This document shows, in pieces, positions 8,535 through 19,585 of a stretch of 64,000 bases of DNA. The notes under the pieces are model-generated. The model had not been told where the DNA came from. It did not search any database and worked only from the letters and a program-made list of their open reading frames with translations. The translations under genes and the position numbers were made by a program. Each line of letters starts with the position of its first letter. Position 1 is the first letter of the stretch. The DNA is from Mycolicibacterium sp. HK-90. GTDB taxonomy: Bacteria > Actinomycetota > Actinomycetes > Mycobacteriales > Mycobacteriaceae. The stretch lies in NCBI RefSeq assembly GCF_030486405.1, contig NZ_CP129613.1, forward strand, positions 3,410,001 through 3,474,000, in the 5' to 3' direction.

Positions 8535-11270
8535 CTATCGCCGGGCCCGCTGGTCGATCGGAACCACCGTGGGTGCGCTGTTGTAGCCGCTGACCCTGAC
8601 CCAGTTCGCCGGGTGCTCCGACCCGGTGACCGTGCCCGTCACCTCGACCGTCTCCCCCGGGTACACCGTGACGTAGTTGTCGGAGTACTCGATCGGCAGG
8701 ATTTCGTCACCATCGCGGGTGGTGGTGATCTCGGCGCGCTCGAAGAACGCGATCTGGCGGCCCGGGTTGTGCAAGCGGATCAGCACCCCTGCGCCGCCGT
8801 GGTCCGAATCGGTCCGGTGGGCGGTCACCTGCAGCCGTGCCTGCGTCATGGTGTTGAGCGCCGTCATGTCGGCCCAGCTGCTCTGTGCCAGGTCGAAGGC
8901 CTGATCGTTGACCGGGGGCCCGACATCGTCGAGTTGCTGTGACTGCCAGTAGGTGTTGTCCGCGACGACCGCGCCGGCCGCGTCGAGCAGTTCGGCCCGG
9001 ATGAACACCACCGGCGAGTCGGGGGCCGGCCGGGGCAGGGTCAACGCGGGGACCGCCCCGTTCGACGGCACCGCCGGAACATCGGCGTCGCGGTCGTCAC
9101 GCATCCGGCCCGTCAGGTCGTAGGTCCGCACCCGCACCCGCAGCCCCGTCCGCTCGTGCGGTGACTGGTTGGCCACGGTGACGTGGCCGGTGTCGTGATC
9201 ACCGGTGGCATAGGAATCGAAGACGACCGACAGCGGACGCAGACCCTTCTTCGCCCCGTAGTAGGCGCCGCCCGGCCGCAGGTAGTAGTCGAAGAGGTGG
9301 CCGAAGAACGACGGCCAATGATTGTTCAGCATCCAGTAGATGGTCATCTTGTGGTTGTCCCACCCGCCGGCCGCGAACGCCTCGAACTGTGCACGGGTCG
9401 ACTCGTAGTGGGCCAGTTGTGCCTTGCGGGCGAATTCCTCTGCCCCGCGCGACGATCCGTATCGCTGCATCACCGCGGTCCGGATGCTCTCGAGCGCGGC
9501 GTTGCTCGGGTTGGCACCGGCGTGGAAGTACCACGCGTCGTTGATCGGCCACAGCTTGTCCTTCGGGATGAACTTGCGCAGGCTGGCGAAGGGCGGGACG
9601 TGTTCGTTGTCGCCCTGTTCGGCGTTCGAACCGCGGGTGGCCGCGTAACGGCCGCTGAACCAGTAGCTCGGCGGGCGCCAGGTGTACGGGCCGGCCATGT
9701 GGATGCCGTCCCATTCCGGGTTGCCGTCCGCGTCGCGGGCCATCGACGACACCGTGTCGACCACGGTGTTGGGCCAGTGCAACTCGCCCAGGATGCGGTG
9801 ATAGCTCTCGAGCACCTCCTTCGGTGGCTTCCCGTCACTGCCGTTGGCCCACAGGAACGCCGAAGCGTGCCCGCGCAGCGACAGGATCTGCGAGCGCATG
9901 CTCTCGCCGGCCACGCGCCGGTCCTCGTCGTCCCACTGCCACCATTTCTCCCACTGGTTGCAGCACATCCACCCGTACATCAGCGGGATGCCGAGCTCGT
10001 CGGCACGCTCGATGATGTTGTCTCCCGGGAACTTTCCCTCCAGTCGCAACATGTTGAGCCCCAGGTCCCGGACATACCCGAGGATGGCGTCCTCCCGCTG
10101 CGGGTCGTACCCGAACAGCAGGTCGGGCGTGTAGGCGGCACCCCGGACCAGGAAGTCGCGACCGTTGACGGTCAGGTAGAAGCTGCCACCGCGGCCCAGT
10201 TCGGGAAACTGCTCGTCGGTGTCCCGGTGCTGCGCCACGGTGCGGATGCCGAAGCGGGAATCCAGGCTGTGCGTGGCCCGGCCGTACCGCAGGAACTCCA
10301 ACCGGAGGTCGTACAGATCGGGGCGTCCCATGGTGTAGGGCCACCAGAGATCCGGGTTGCTCACCCTCAGCTGTTCGAAAGTGTCCGGGTCGAACCGGAT
10401 TTCACGCGCCTCTCCCGGTGCCACGCTGACCGGTTGATCGACCGAGACCACGGGCTTGCCCGGCCGGCTGATGCGGGCCCGCACCACGCCCCGCATCGGC
10501 ACGTCACCGGTGTTGCGGATGTCGGTGTAGACGGTGAGCCGGGCACTGTCCGTGGCCGGCAGCGGCAGCTCGGAGGTCACCAGCGGGTCGCCGAGCACGA
10601 CCGGGCCCGAATAGCTCAGGTAGACCGGTTTGAAGATGCCCGCATTGCGGTCGGCCACATAGGAATTGCCGCGCATCGGGTTCTTGCCCGGGCCCTGGTA
10701 GCCGATGCGGTTCCAGTTGAGCCAGTCCCACCAGCTGTCGGCCAGTTCGACACCGTCGATGTCCTGCAGGGCCTGTTCGGGGGTCACCTTGACGGCCAGC
10801 GTGTTGGCCTCCCCCGGCCGGATCCACGCCGTGGCGTCGAGCTCGTGGGTGGTGTGCATCCCGACCAGCAGTGAGCTCCCGGCGATCATCGTCCCGTTGA
10901 GCCACACCTCGGCGCGGTAGTTGATACCGGGGAACTCCAGCCGGTAGCTCGAGCTGCCCTCCGGCGCGGTGAAGGTGGTGCGGTACCACCAGTCCTGCCG
11001 GAACAGGTCTTCGGGAACGTCGGCCAGATTGTCCCCGGTGTACAGGTCCGGATAGGTGCCGTCGTCCTGCAGTGCGGACAGCACGGTGGTCGGCATACGC
11101 TCGATCCCATGCCAGTCGGCGCGTACCTCGCCGGGGGTGGACAGCGTGGCGCCGTCGGCGGCCACGGTCCGTGCCGACGCCAGCTGCCAGCCCTGCGCGA
11201 GCTCGATCCGGCCCGACGGCGGCTCCGGCCGGCCGAACGGCGGGAAGTCGGCGGCGCACAGCGACAACAC
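8535..11270 (-). CDS. GH2-type glycosidase (exo-beta-glucosaminidase/mannosidase-like), secreted
   Basis: A large (911+ residues) glycoside hydrolase family 2 protein: jelly-roll sugar-binding domain (about 90-220), Ig-like domain (about 225-340), TIM-barrel (about 370-720) with MLRLEGKFPGDN and WANGSDGKPP near the acid/base position, then C-terminal beta domains. It most resembles exo-beta-D-glucosaminidases. GTG 11270 is the first conventional start, but the frame stays open to a stop at 11355-11357. The extra codons encode an arginine-rich, hydrophobic leader (SARVRRAGPSLRVRIAGFAV and onward) with GAGGAG five bases before an ATT at 11343-11345. The true start is probably that ATT, giving a signal peptide or lipoprotein leader. 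Confidence 0.88.
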   Translation of the reverse strand: MLSLCAADFPPFGRPEPPSGRIELAQGWQLASARTVAADGATLSTPGEVRADWHGIERMPTTVLSALQDDGTYPDLYTGDNLADVPEDLFRQDWWYRTTFTAPEGSSSYRLEFPGINYRAEVWLNGTMIAGSSLLVGMHTTHELDATAWIRPGEANTLAVKVTPEQALQDIDGVELADSWWDWLNWNRIGYQGPGKNPMRGNSYVADRNAGIFKPVYLSYSGPVVLGDPLVTSELPLPATDSARLTVYTDIRNTGDVPMRGVVRARISRPGKPVVSVDQPVSVAPGEAREIRFDPDTFEQLRVSNPDLWWPYTMGRPDLYDLRLEFLRYGRATHSLDSRFGIRTVAQHRDTDEQFPELGRGGSFYLTVNGRDFLVRGAAYTPDLLFGYDPQREDAILGYVRDLGLNMLRLEGKFPGDNIIERADELGIPLMYGWMCCNQWEKWWQWDDEDRRVAGESMRSQILSLRGHASAFLWANGSDGKPPKEVLESYHRILGELHWPNTVVDTVSSMARDADGNPEWDGIHMAGPYTWRPPSYWFSGRYAATRGSNAEQGDNEHVPPFASLRKFIPKDKLWPINDAWYFHAGANPSNAALESIRTAVMQRYGSSRGAEEFARKAQLAHYESTRAQFEAFAAGGWDNHKMTIYWMLNNHWPSFFGHLFDYYLRPGGAYYGAKKGLRPLSVVFDSYATGDHDTGHVTVANQSPHERTGLRVRVRTYDLTGRMRDDRDADVPAVPSNGAVPALTLPRPAPDSPVVFIRAELLDAAGAVVADNTYWQSQQLDDVGPPVNDQAFDLAQSSWADMTALNTMTQARLQVTAHRTDSDHGGAGVLIRLHNPGRQIAFFERAEITTTRDGDEILPIEYSDNYVTVYPGETVEVTGTVTGSEHPANWVRVSGYNSAPTVVPIDQRARR

Positions 11271-11442
11271 CAGCAGGACCGATACGGCAAACCCCGCGAT
11301 CCTGACCCGAAGGCTGGGGCCGGCGCGACGAACCCGGGCGGAAATGGCAGCTCCTCAAAGACCGGTGTGGCACCGCGAACAGGTGTCGATGCCGTGCCCG
11401 GTCATTCTGCCGTGACGGATACCCGTCCGCGCCGGTGCACCC

Positions 11443-12180
11443 TCAGAGCTTGTGCGGGACGTCGTTGACCAGGCCGCCGTCCATGACGAACTCGGCGCCG
11501 GTGGCATAACGGGATTCGTCGCTGGCCAGGAACACCACGAAGCTGGAGACCTCTTCGGGTTGCCCCGGGCGGCCCAACGGAATGCTGAGCATGTCCTCGG
11601 GGAAGTGCTCGGTCATCGGGGTCTTGATGAAACCGGGGTGGATCGAGTTGACCCGGATCTGCTTGGCACCCAGTTCCAGCGCCGCGGACTTGGTCAGGCC
11701 GCGCACGGCCCACTTCGAGGCGACGTACGGATGCACCATGGCCGCACCCCGCAGGCCTTCGATGGACGAGACGTTGATGATCGATCCGCCGCCGGCCTTC
11801 TTCATCGCGGGCACCGAGGCCTGCATGCCCAGGAAGGTTCCGGTCAGGTTGACGTCGATCACCTTCTGCCACTGCGCCATATCGAATTTGCCGATCTGGC
11901 CGAGCGCGACGATCCCGGCATTGTTCACCAGCACATTGAGCAGTCCGAAATCCGAGACGGCCGTCGCCACCGCAGCGTCCCACTGGTCGGCCTGGGAGAC
12001 ATCGAGGTGGACGTACCGGGCCGATTCGCCGAGTTCGGCGGCCAGGGCGGCACCCTCGTCGTCGAGGATGTCACCGATCACGACCTTCGCCCCTTCGGCG
12101 ATCAGTGCCCGGGCGTGCTCGGCGCCCATCCCCCGTGCGCCGCCACTGATGAGTGCAACTTTTCCGTCTACCCGTCCCAT
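11443..12180 (-). CDS. Short-chain dehydrogenase, FabG3/20-beta-hydroxysteroid dehydrogenase-like
   Basis: A 245-residue classical SDR using NAD(H): glycine motif SGGARGMGAEHA near 15, NNAG near 90, catalytic Ser in NVSSIEG and Tyr/Lys in YVASK. The sequence is close to M. tuberculosis FabG3 (Rv2002), a 20-beta/3-alpha-hydroxysteroid dehydrogenase, including IRVNSIHPGFIKTPMT and the DESRYATGAEFVMDGG end. It is transcribed divergently from the DapB-like gene across a KstR-type operator 34 bases before its ATG, which supports a steroid or related lipid substrate. The much longer frame upstream on this strand is a shadow of the opposite gene. Confidence 0.9.
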   Translation of the reverse strand: MGRVDGKVALISGGARGMGAEHARALIAEGAKVVIGDILDDEGAALAAELGESARYVHLDVSQADQWDAAVATAVSDFGLLNVLVNNAGIVALGQIGKFDMAQWQKVIDVNLTGTFLGMQASVPAMKKAGGGSIINVSSIEGLRGAAMVHPYVASKWAVRGLTKSAALELGAKQIRVNSIHPGFIKTPMTEHFPEDMLSIPLGRPGQPEEVSSFVVFLASDESRYATGAEFVMDGGLVNDVPHKL

Positions 12181-12213
12181 GACGGGTGAGGCTACCGTAG
12201 ACCGCACTGTAAA

Positions 12214-12227
12214 TAGAACCTGTTCCA
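12214..12227. promoter_or_regulatory. KstR-type operator 1
   Basis: TAGAACCTGTTCCA matches all eight fixed positions of the KstR motif TnnAACnnGTTnnA. It lies between the divergent SDR (start 12180) and DapB-like (start 12250) genes, so it could control both. KstR is the TetR repressor of mycobacterial cholesterol catabolism; binding here is inferred. Confidence 0.75.
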
Positions 12228-12249
12228 ATTCCATCGTGGAGGAGTGCCC

Positions 12250-13326
12250 ATGGCCATCCGTGTCGCCCACATCGGTACCGGAAACGTCGGGCGCCTGGCG
12301 CTCACCGGGCTGCTGACCAACCCGGCGTACGAACTCACCACCTTGTGCGTGTCCACCGCGTCCAAGGTCGGCAGGGACGCCGGTGACCTTGCCGGCCTGG
12401 ACATTTCCACCGGGGTGACCGCGGTCGACGACCTCGACGCGGTGATCGCCGCGAAGCCGGACTGCGCGGTGTACTGCGCGATGGGTGACACCCGCGGGCC
12501 GGAGGCGATCGCCGACGTGGTGCGCCTGCTGGCGGCCGGGATCAACGTCGTGGGTTCGGCGCCCGTGGTCCTGCAGTTCCCGTGGAAACTCATGCCGCAC
12601 AAGTACATCGACGGGATCGAGGAGGCCGCCAAGGCCGGTGGCACCAGCCTGTTCGTCACCGGCGTCGATCCGGGGTTCGCCAACGACCTGATCCCGTTCG
12701 CCCTGGCCGGTACCTGTCAGAGCATCGAGCAGGTGCGCTGCATGGAGATCGCCGATTACGCGACATACGACGGGACCACGGTGATGTTCGACGTCATGGG
12801 CTTCGGCAAGCCACTGGACGAGACGCCGATCCTGTTCCAGCCCGGGGTGCTGAGCATCGCCTGGGGCACCTCGATCCGTCAGCTGGCCGCCGGACTGGGC
12901 ATCGAGATCGACGACATCACCGAGGTCTGCGAAAAGGAGCCGGCGCCGGAGGCTTTCGACATCGCCGCCGGGCATGTCGCCAAGGGCACGGTGGCGGCGT
13001 TGCGGTTCGAGATCCGCGGCATGGTCGCCGGCGAACCGGTGATCGTGATCGAGCACGTCACCCGGTTACGCGACGATTTGCGGCCGGACTGGGCGCGGCC
13101 GGCGCAACCGGGCGGCTCCTACCGCGTCGAGATCGTCGGCGAGCCGTCCTACGCCGTGGACATCTGCCCCACCAGCCGGAAGGGCGACCACAACCACGCC
13201 GCGATCGTGGCGGCGGCCGGACGCATCGTCAACGCCATCCCCGACGTGGTGGCCGCCGAGCCCGGTATCCGGACGACCCTGGACATGCCGCTGGTCACCG
13301 GCAAGGGCCTGTACAAGTTGGGTTGA
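12250..13326 (+). CDS. DapB-N-like NAD(P)-binding oxidoreductase
   Basis: A 358-residue protein with an N-terminal Rossmann domain of the dihydrodipicolinate-reductase type (HIGTGNVGRLAL near 8-19) followed by a C-terminal domain with CPTSRKGDHNHAA. It resembles the group that includes 2,4-diaminopentanoate dehydrogenase and many uncharacterised actinobacterial proteins annotated as dihydrodipicolinate reductase. True DapB function is unlikely at this length and context. GGAGG at 12238-12242 supports ATG 12250 rather than GTG 12244. The shared KstR-type operator with the SDR suggests a lipid or steroid substrate (inference). Confidence 0.82.
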   Translation: MAIRVAHIGTGNVGRLALTGLLTNPAYELTTLCVSTASKVGRDAGDLAGLDISTGVTAVDDLDAVIAAKPDCAVYCAMGDTRGPEAIADVVRLLAAGINVVGSAPVVLQFPWKLMPHKYIDGIEEAAKAGGTSLFVTGVDPGFANDLIPFALAGTCQSIEQVRCMEIADYATYDGTTVMFDVMGFGKPLDETPILFQPGVLSIAWGTSIRQLAAGLGIEIDDITEVCEKEPAPEAFDIAAGHVAKGTVAALRFEIRGMVAGEPVIVIEHVTRLRDDLRPDWARPAQPGGSYRVEIVGEPSYAVDICPTSRKGDHNHAAIVAAAGRIVNAIPDVVAAEPGIRTTLDMPLVTGKGLYKLG

Positions 13327-13331
13327 ACCGC

Positions 13332-14096
13332 TCAGGCCCCGGGCCGGAGCCGGCGGTCCCCCCGGCGCCGGCCGCCCGGCCGGGGCACGGTGAGCACCGG
13401 CCAGCCCCGCTCCGTGGCGGCCGCGGCCAGGCCCGGCCGCGGGTTCACCGGGCGGGGATGGCCCACCAACCGCATCAGCGCGCCGTCCTCGTCACCGTCG
13501 GCATAGAAGTAACTGTTGGCCAGATCGATGCTCTGGGTGTGGCAAAAATCCTGCACCGCAGCGGCTTTGCGGGCGCCCCAGATGATGGGTTCGACGATTC
13601 CGCCGGTCAGCCGCCCCTGCCCGTCGATCGTGAAGTGGTTGCACAGCACATGGCCGATGCCGAGATGTCGCGCGACCGGCTCGGCGTGGATGGTCAGCGC
13701 CGAGGAGCTGAGGACGACGGTGTGCCCGCGGTCCTGATGCCTGCGCACCACGTCGCGCATGTGCGGGTACACCCGCTGGGCGATCCGGTTCTCGAACAGG
13801 TACTCCCCCAGCTCGTCGAGCTCGTGCAGCGATTCGCCGCGTAGGTACCCGGCGGCCCGCACCAGCAGGCGCTCGAACGGCATCCGGCCGATCCGGTACC
13901 GCACCGAGGCTTCGACGATCCCGAGGATCTCGCCGGCGGCGGCCTGCCGCCTGCGAATCCGATGCCCGGCGTGAGCCGTCGCCGTGAATCCGTCCACCAG
14001 CGTGCCGTCCAGGTCGAAGAAGGCGCCCACCTGGGCACCACCCGGACCCGACCCGATTTCCTCGAGTGATTCGGGTGGCGACAACGTGCGACCCAT
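13332..14096 (-). CDS. HAD-superfamily IB hydrolase
   Basis: A 254-residue HAD phosphatase of the subclass IB (SerB-like) type. Motif I FFDLDGTLVDG gives the nucleophile and acid/base Asp pair at about 28 and 30; VVLSSSAL is motif II, KAAAV holds the motif III lysine, and YADGDEDGALM is motif IV. Related mycobacterial proteins are sometimes fused to a PlsC acyltransferase; here the HAD domain stands alone with a basic tail ([15 protein letters not shown]). ATG 14096 is preferred over upstream in-frame codons. It converges with the DapB-like gene with 5 bases between stops. Confidence 0.85.
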   Translation of the reverse strand: MGRTLSPPESLEEIGSGPGGAQVGAFFDLDGTLVDGFTATAHAGHRIRRRQAAAGEILGIVEASVRYRIGRMPFERLLVRAAGYLRGESLHELDELGEYLFENRIAQRVYPHMRDVVRRHQDRGHTVVLSSSALTIHAEPVARHLGIGHVLCNHFTIDGQGRLTGGIVEPIIWGARKAAAVQDFCHTQSIDLANSYFYADGDEDGALMRLVGHPRPVNPRPGLAAAATERGWPVLTVPRPGGRRRGDRRLRPGA

Positions 14097-14177
14097 GGGG
14101 CTACTAAACCAAGCCGCGACGACACTCGGCCAGTCGAGACCGGATTCAGGCCGCGCGAGGGGGCTAGAAAAAGAAGG

Positions 14178-14543
14178 ATGTCGTCCTCTGCACAACCCAT
14201 CGCCATCAAAGACATCGCGGCCGTCGTCGCCACCGGCCGGTTCGACGACGCGAAGGCCTGGTACTCGCGGCTCCTGGGCCGCGAACCCGATCTGGAACCG
14301 GTTCCCGGCGTCGCCGAATGGCAGTTGACCGCGACTGCCTGGTTACAGGTCGTCACCGACGAGGCCGGGGCGGGGCGGGCCGCGGTGCGGTTCGGGGTCG
14401 ACGACCTCGACGCCACCCTGTCCCGCCTGCGCGATCACGGCGTGACAGTCGGTGAGCCGCAGGTCATTGCCGACATGGTCACGATCGTCGACGTGGCCGA
14501 CCCAGATGGGAACGAAGTGTCGTTCGTGGCCGATCTGGCCTGA
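14178..14543 (+). CDS. VOC (glyoxalase/bleomycin-resistance-fold) protein
   Basis: A 121-residue single vicinal-oxygen-chelate protein, with paired beta-alpha-beta-beta modules and the C-terminal VADPDGNEVSFVADL typical of the fold. The metal/substrate residues are not clear enough to name an activity. AGAAGG lies directly before ATG 14178. The gene is divergent from the HAD gene and followed about 115 bases later by the nitronate monooxygenase gene, which has its own KstR-type site between. Confidence 0.8.
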   Translation: MSSSAQPIAIKDIAAVVATGRFDDAKAWYSRLLGREPDLEPVPGVAEWQLTATAWLQVVTDEAGAGRAAVRFGVDDLDATLSRLRDHGVTVGEPQVIADMVTIVDVADPDGNEVSFVADLA

Positions 14544-14587
14544 ATCTGTCGGGTCGAGCCCCGAGAACGTCCGTCGTGGTACTAAAC

Positions 14588-14601
14588 TAGAACACGTTTC
14601 A
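14588..14601 (+). promoter_or_regulatory. KstR-type operator 2
   Basis: TAGAACACGTTTCA matches all fixed positions of TnnAACnnGTTnnA, 57 bases before the nitronate monooxygenase start, in the right place to cover a promoter. From memory, the M. tuberculosis counterpart Rv1894c was listed among predicted KstR targets; I have not checked this. Confidence 0.78.
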
Positions 14602-14658
14602 TTTCGGTCCGGGCCGGATCGGCCGAGGACCCCACAGCCGTTATCGAAGGAGCTCCGA

Positions 14659-15789
14659 ATGCACACCGCACTCTGCGACGAGCTCGGGATCGACGTCCCG
14701 ATCTTCGCGTTCACCCACTGTCGCGACGTCGTGGTCGCCGTCAGCAAGGCCGGCGGCTTCGGCGTCCTCGGCGCCGTGGGGTTCAGCCCCGAGCAGCTCG
14801 AGATCGAGCTCAACTGGATCGACGAGCACATCGGTGACCACCCGTACGGCGTCGACATCGTGATCCCCAACAAGTACGAGGGCATGGACGCCAACATGTC
14901 CGCCGACGAGCTCAAGGGCATGCTGCAGTCGCTGGTCCCCCAGGAACACCTGGACTTCGCCAAGAAGATCCTGGCCGACCACGGCGTGCCGGTCGACCAC
15001 AGCGACGACGACGCGCTGCAACTGCTGGGCTGGACCGAGGCCACCGCGACCCCTCAGGTCGAGATCGCGCTGAAGCACCCCAAGATGACGCTGATCGCCA
15101 ACGCGCTGGGCACCCCGCCGAAAGACATGATCGACCGCATCCACGCCGAGGGGCGCAAGGTCGCGGCGCTGTGCGGTTCGCCGTCACAGGCCCGCAAGCA
15201 CGCTGACGCGGGCGTCGACATCATCATCGCCCAGGGCGGCGAGGCCGGCGGCCACAGCGGCGAGATCGGCTCGATCGTGTTGTGGCCCCAGGTGGTCAAG
15301 GAAGTCGCCCCGGTTCCGGTTCTGGCCGCCGGCGGTATCGGCAGCGGTCAGCAGATCGCCGCGGCCCTGGCGCTCGGCGCACAGGGCGCCTGGACCGGAT
15401 CCCAGTGGGTCATGGTCGAGGAGTCCGAGCACACCGAGCAGCAGCACGCCGCGTACGCCAAGGCCACCAGCAAGGACACCGTGCGCAGCCGCTCGTTCAC
15501 CGGCAAGCCGGCCCGGATGCTCCGCAACGACTGGACCGAGGCCTGGGAGAACCCGGACAACCCGAAGCCGCTCGGCATGCCGTTGCAGTACATGGTCTCG
15601 GGCATGGCCGTCGCGGCCACCCACAAGTACCCGAACGAGAGCGTCGACGTCGCGTTCAACCCGGTGGGACAGGTCGTCGGGCAGTTCAAGAAGGTCGAGA
15701 AGACCTCCGCCGTGATCGAACGCTGGGTCCAGGAATACCTGGAGGCGACCGGCAACCTCACCGCGCTGAACGAGGCTGCCGGGGTGTGA
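14659..15789 (+). CDS. Nitronate monooxygenase / 2-nitropropane-dioxygenase-like flavoprotein
   Basis: A 376-residue FMN-dependent TIM-barrel protein of the NPD family. FMN-binding segments are seen in KAGGFGVLGAVGFSP, ALCGSPSQA, AQGGEAGGHSGEIGS and LAAGGIGSGQQIAAALALGA. It closely resembles M. tuberculosis Rv1894c by memory. NPD-fold enzymes oxidise nitronates, but some act as flavin reductases or dehydrogenases in steroid breakdown (IpdC), so the KstR-type box upstream points toward ring or side-chain degradation rather than nitronate detoxification. GAAGGAG at 14646-14652 sets ATG 14659. A strong hairpin follows about 70 bases after the stop. Confidence 0.9.
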   Translation: MHTALCDELGIDVPIFAFTHCRDVVVAVSKAGGFGVLGAVGFSPEQLEIELNWIDEHIGDHPYGVDIVIPNKYEGMDANMSADELKGMLQSLVPQEHLDFAKKILADHGVPVDHSDDDALQLLGWTEATATPQVEIALKHPKMTLIANALGTPPKDMIDRIHAEGRKVAALCGSPSQARKHADAGVDIIIAQGGEAGGHSGEIGSIVLWPQVVKEVAPVPVLAAGGIGSGQQIAAALALGAQGAWTGSQWVMVEESEHTEQQHAAYAKATSKDTVRSRSFTGKPARMLRNDWTEAWENPDNPKPLGMPLQYMVSGMAVAATHKYPNESVDVAFNPVGQVVGQFKKVEKTSAVIERWVQEYLEATGNLTALNEAAGV

Positions 15790-15861
15790 TCGAGGCTGCC
15801 GGCAGCGGGTTCCCGATCGCGGTGCCCGCCGCCTGGTAGAACTGCCGGTTTCGAGGCACTC

Positions 15862-15906
15862 GTGCCGAGGGTTGCGGTCCCCCATGGTGACCGCAACCCT
15901 CGGCAC
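15862..15906 (+). terminator. Perfect 18-bp-stem hairpin
   Basis: GTGCCGAGGGTTGCGGTC (15862-15879), a 9-base loop, and its exact reverse complement (15889-15906). No T-tract follows, as is common for mycobacterial terminators. It lies downstream of the nitronate monooxygenase gene and before the TetR gene, insulating the two units. Confidence 0.75.
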
Positions 15907-15980
15907 ACGCATTTGGCGACCGACCCGGTGGGCGATCTGGCGCCCGGATTCCGACGTCCACCGGCCGTAGACCCGTCCCT

Positions 15981-16012
15981 GTCGATTATGTATGGTTACA
16001 TACATAATCGAC
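15981..16012 (+). promoter_or_regulatory. TetR operator with 14-bp arms over the promoter
   Basis: GTCGATTATGTATG, spacer GTTA, CATACATAATCGAC: a flawless 32-base dyad ending 13 bases before the TetR start at 16026. Its AT-rich right arm contains a likely -10 (TACATA/CATAAT). Such a placement is typical of autorepression by the adjacent TetR gene. Confidence 0.82.
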
Positions 16013-16025
16013 GAAGGGTTCCGAC

Positions 16026-16591
16026 GTGACCAGTCCTCGTGACCGCATGGTGGCCTCGGCCGCGCTGCTGATCCGGGAGCGCGGCGCGCATCCGACCGCG
16101 ATCGCCGATGTGCTTGCCCACAGTGGCGCACCCCGCGGTTCCGCCTACCACTACTTCCCCGGCGGCCGGACACAGCTCCTGACCGAGGCCGTCGACTACG
16201 CCAGCGATCAGGTGGCAGCCCGTATCGACCGGGCCGGCAGCGCGCTGGAGTTGCTCGACGCCATGATCGCCGGTTTTCGTAAACAGTTGTCCGCCAGCGA
16301 TTTCCGTGCCGGGTGTCCCGTCGTCGCGGTTGCCGTCGAAGCGGGTGAACCCGGTGCCGCCGAATCCGCCACACTCGACCGCGCCGGAGCCGCGTTCGTC
16401 CGCTGGACCGGTCAGATCACCCGACGGCTGCGCGACGACGGAATCTCCGCCGACCGTGCCGAAGAACTGGCCATGCTGATCATGACCGCCATAGAAGGCG
16501 CCGTGGTGATCGCCCGCGCCACCCGCGACGTCAAACCGCTGGACCTGATCCACGGTCAACTGCGTGAACTCGTGACGGAAGGACTCTCATC

Positions 16592-16595
<4 letters not shown>
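16026..16595 (+). CDS. TetR/AcrR family repressor
   Basis: A 189-residue TetR-family regulator. The N-terminal helix-turn-helix region includes HPTAIADVLAHSGAPRGSAYHY, here spanning about residues 23-44, and the remainder is a ligand-binding domain resembling the LmrA/YxaF group. GTG 16026 follows GAAGGG. The stop overlaps the start of the molybdopterin oxidoreductase gene (ATGA at 16592-16595), so the two are translationally coupled and the oxidoreductase substrate or a related compound is the likely inducer. The perfect dyad upstream is its probable own operator. Confidence 0.9.
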
Positions 16596-18840
<2,245 letters not shown>

Positions 18841-18856
18841 TCGGCCGGCCGCGCCG

Positions 18857-19378
18857 TCAGGGCAGCGGCGCCGGTGGCGGGACGCCAGGGCCGGCCGGGG
18901 CCGGCGGACCCCCGGGCGCGACGGGGATGGGCGCCGGTGGCGGCGGAGCGTCCGGCGCGAGGGGCACGTTCGGACCGGGGGCCTGATTCGGGATGGGTGT
19001 GTTCATGCCGCGTTGCGCGATCCCGAGCAACAGCGCCTCCTTGCCGCTGATCTCCTGGCTCTGTACGGCGTGCCACAGATCCTTGAGATAGCTCAAGTTG
19101 GGCGTTTCGGTGCCCTGCCCGGTCGGATCCATCGTCGCCCCGGGCGGCAGCGCATCGGGACTCGCCAGGTGCGGGGTTCCCGCCGGAGGCGCGACCGCGG
19201 GTGCCCCCGGATCGCCGGCAGCGGCCTGGGACGCGGGTGCCGGGGCGGGAGCGGGTGCCGGCGGGCCGGGCGGGGTGCCCGGATCCGCCATCGCCGCGGC
19301 GGCGACCGACACCGCCACGACCGGACCCGACATGCAGCACGCCAAGACGCCCGCAAACCGTCGGATGTCGACACGCAT
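18857..19378 (-). CDS. Secreted proline/alanine-rich protein
   Basis: A 173-residue exported protein. A signal peptide (arginines, then GVLACCMSGPVVAVSVAAAA) ends near MADPG; the mature part is Pro/Ala-rich at both ends around a short helical core (NLSYLKDLWHAVQSQEISGK). I do not recognise a functional domain. GGAGG lies before ATG 19378. It is divergent from cyp125, and a KstR-type box lies between them, so it may be induced with the P450. It converges with the molybdopterin gene. Confidence 0.75.
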   Translation of the reverse strand: MRVDIRRFAGVLACCMSGPVVAVSVAAAAMADPGTPPGPPAPAPAPAPASQAAAGDPGAPAVAPPAGTPHLASPDALPPGATMDPTGQGTETPNLSYLKDLWHAVQSQEISGKEALLLGIAQRGMNTPIPNQAPGPNVPLAPDAPPPPAPIPVAPGGPPAPAGPGVPPPAPLP

Positions 19379-19464
19379 CACGCTGGCCTCCTGCTGTTGC
19401 TCCAGGGACAGATGGTAACGCTGAGTGCATCGTTGCGCTCGTTCAATCGTTACAGCGCACGTAT

Positions 19465-19478
19465 CGGAACACGTTCCA
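19465..19478. promoter_or_regulatory. KstR-type operator 3
   Basis: CGGAACACGTTCCA matches seven of eight fixed positions of TnnAACnnGTTnnA and is built on the dyad GGAACACGTTCC (one central mismatch pair aside). It lies between the secreted-protein gene (start 19378) and cyp125 (start 19586). Cyp125 is a classic KstR target in M. tuberculosis, which strengthens the call. Confidence 0.72.
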
Positions 19479-19585
19479 ATACCAACGATGTGGAAGTTTC
19501 CTGAACCCGCTCCGAGGGGCCCCACCTGTGGTGTAGCAATGGCTTACGCCACTACACAACGTCGTCGCGAGGAGCGCCCACCGCC

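Noticed and set aside
11443..13056. 537-residue minus-strand frame across the SDR and DapB-like genes
   Set aside because: Only the part from ATG 12180 shows SDR sequence; the upstream part is antisense to the DapB-like gene and has no family features.
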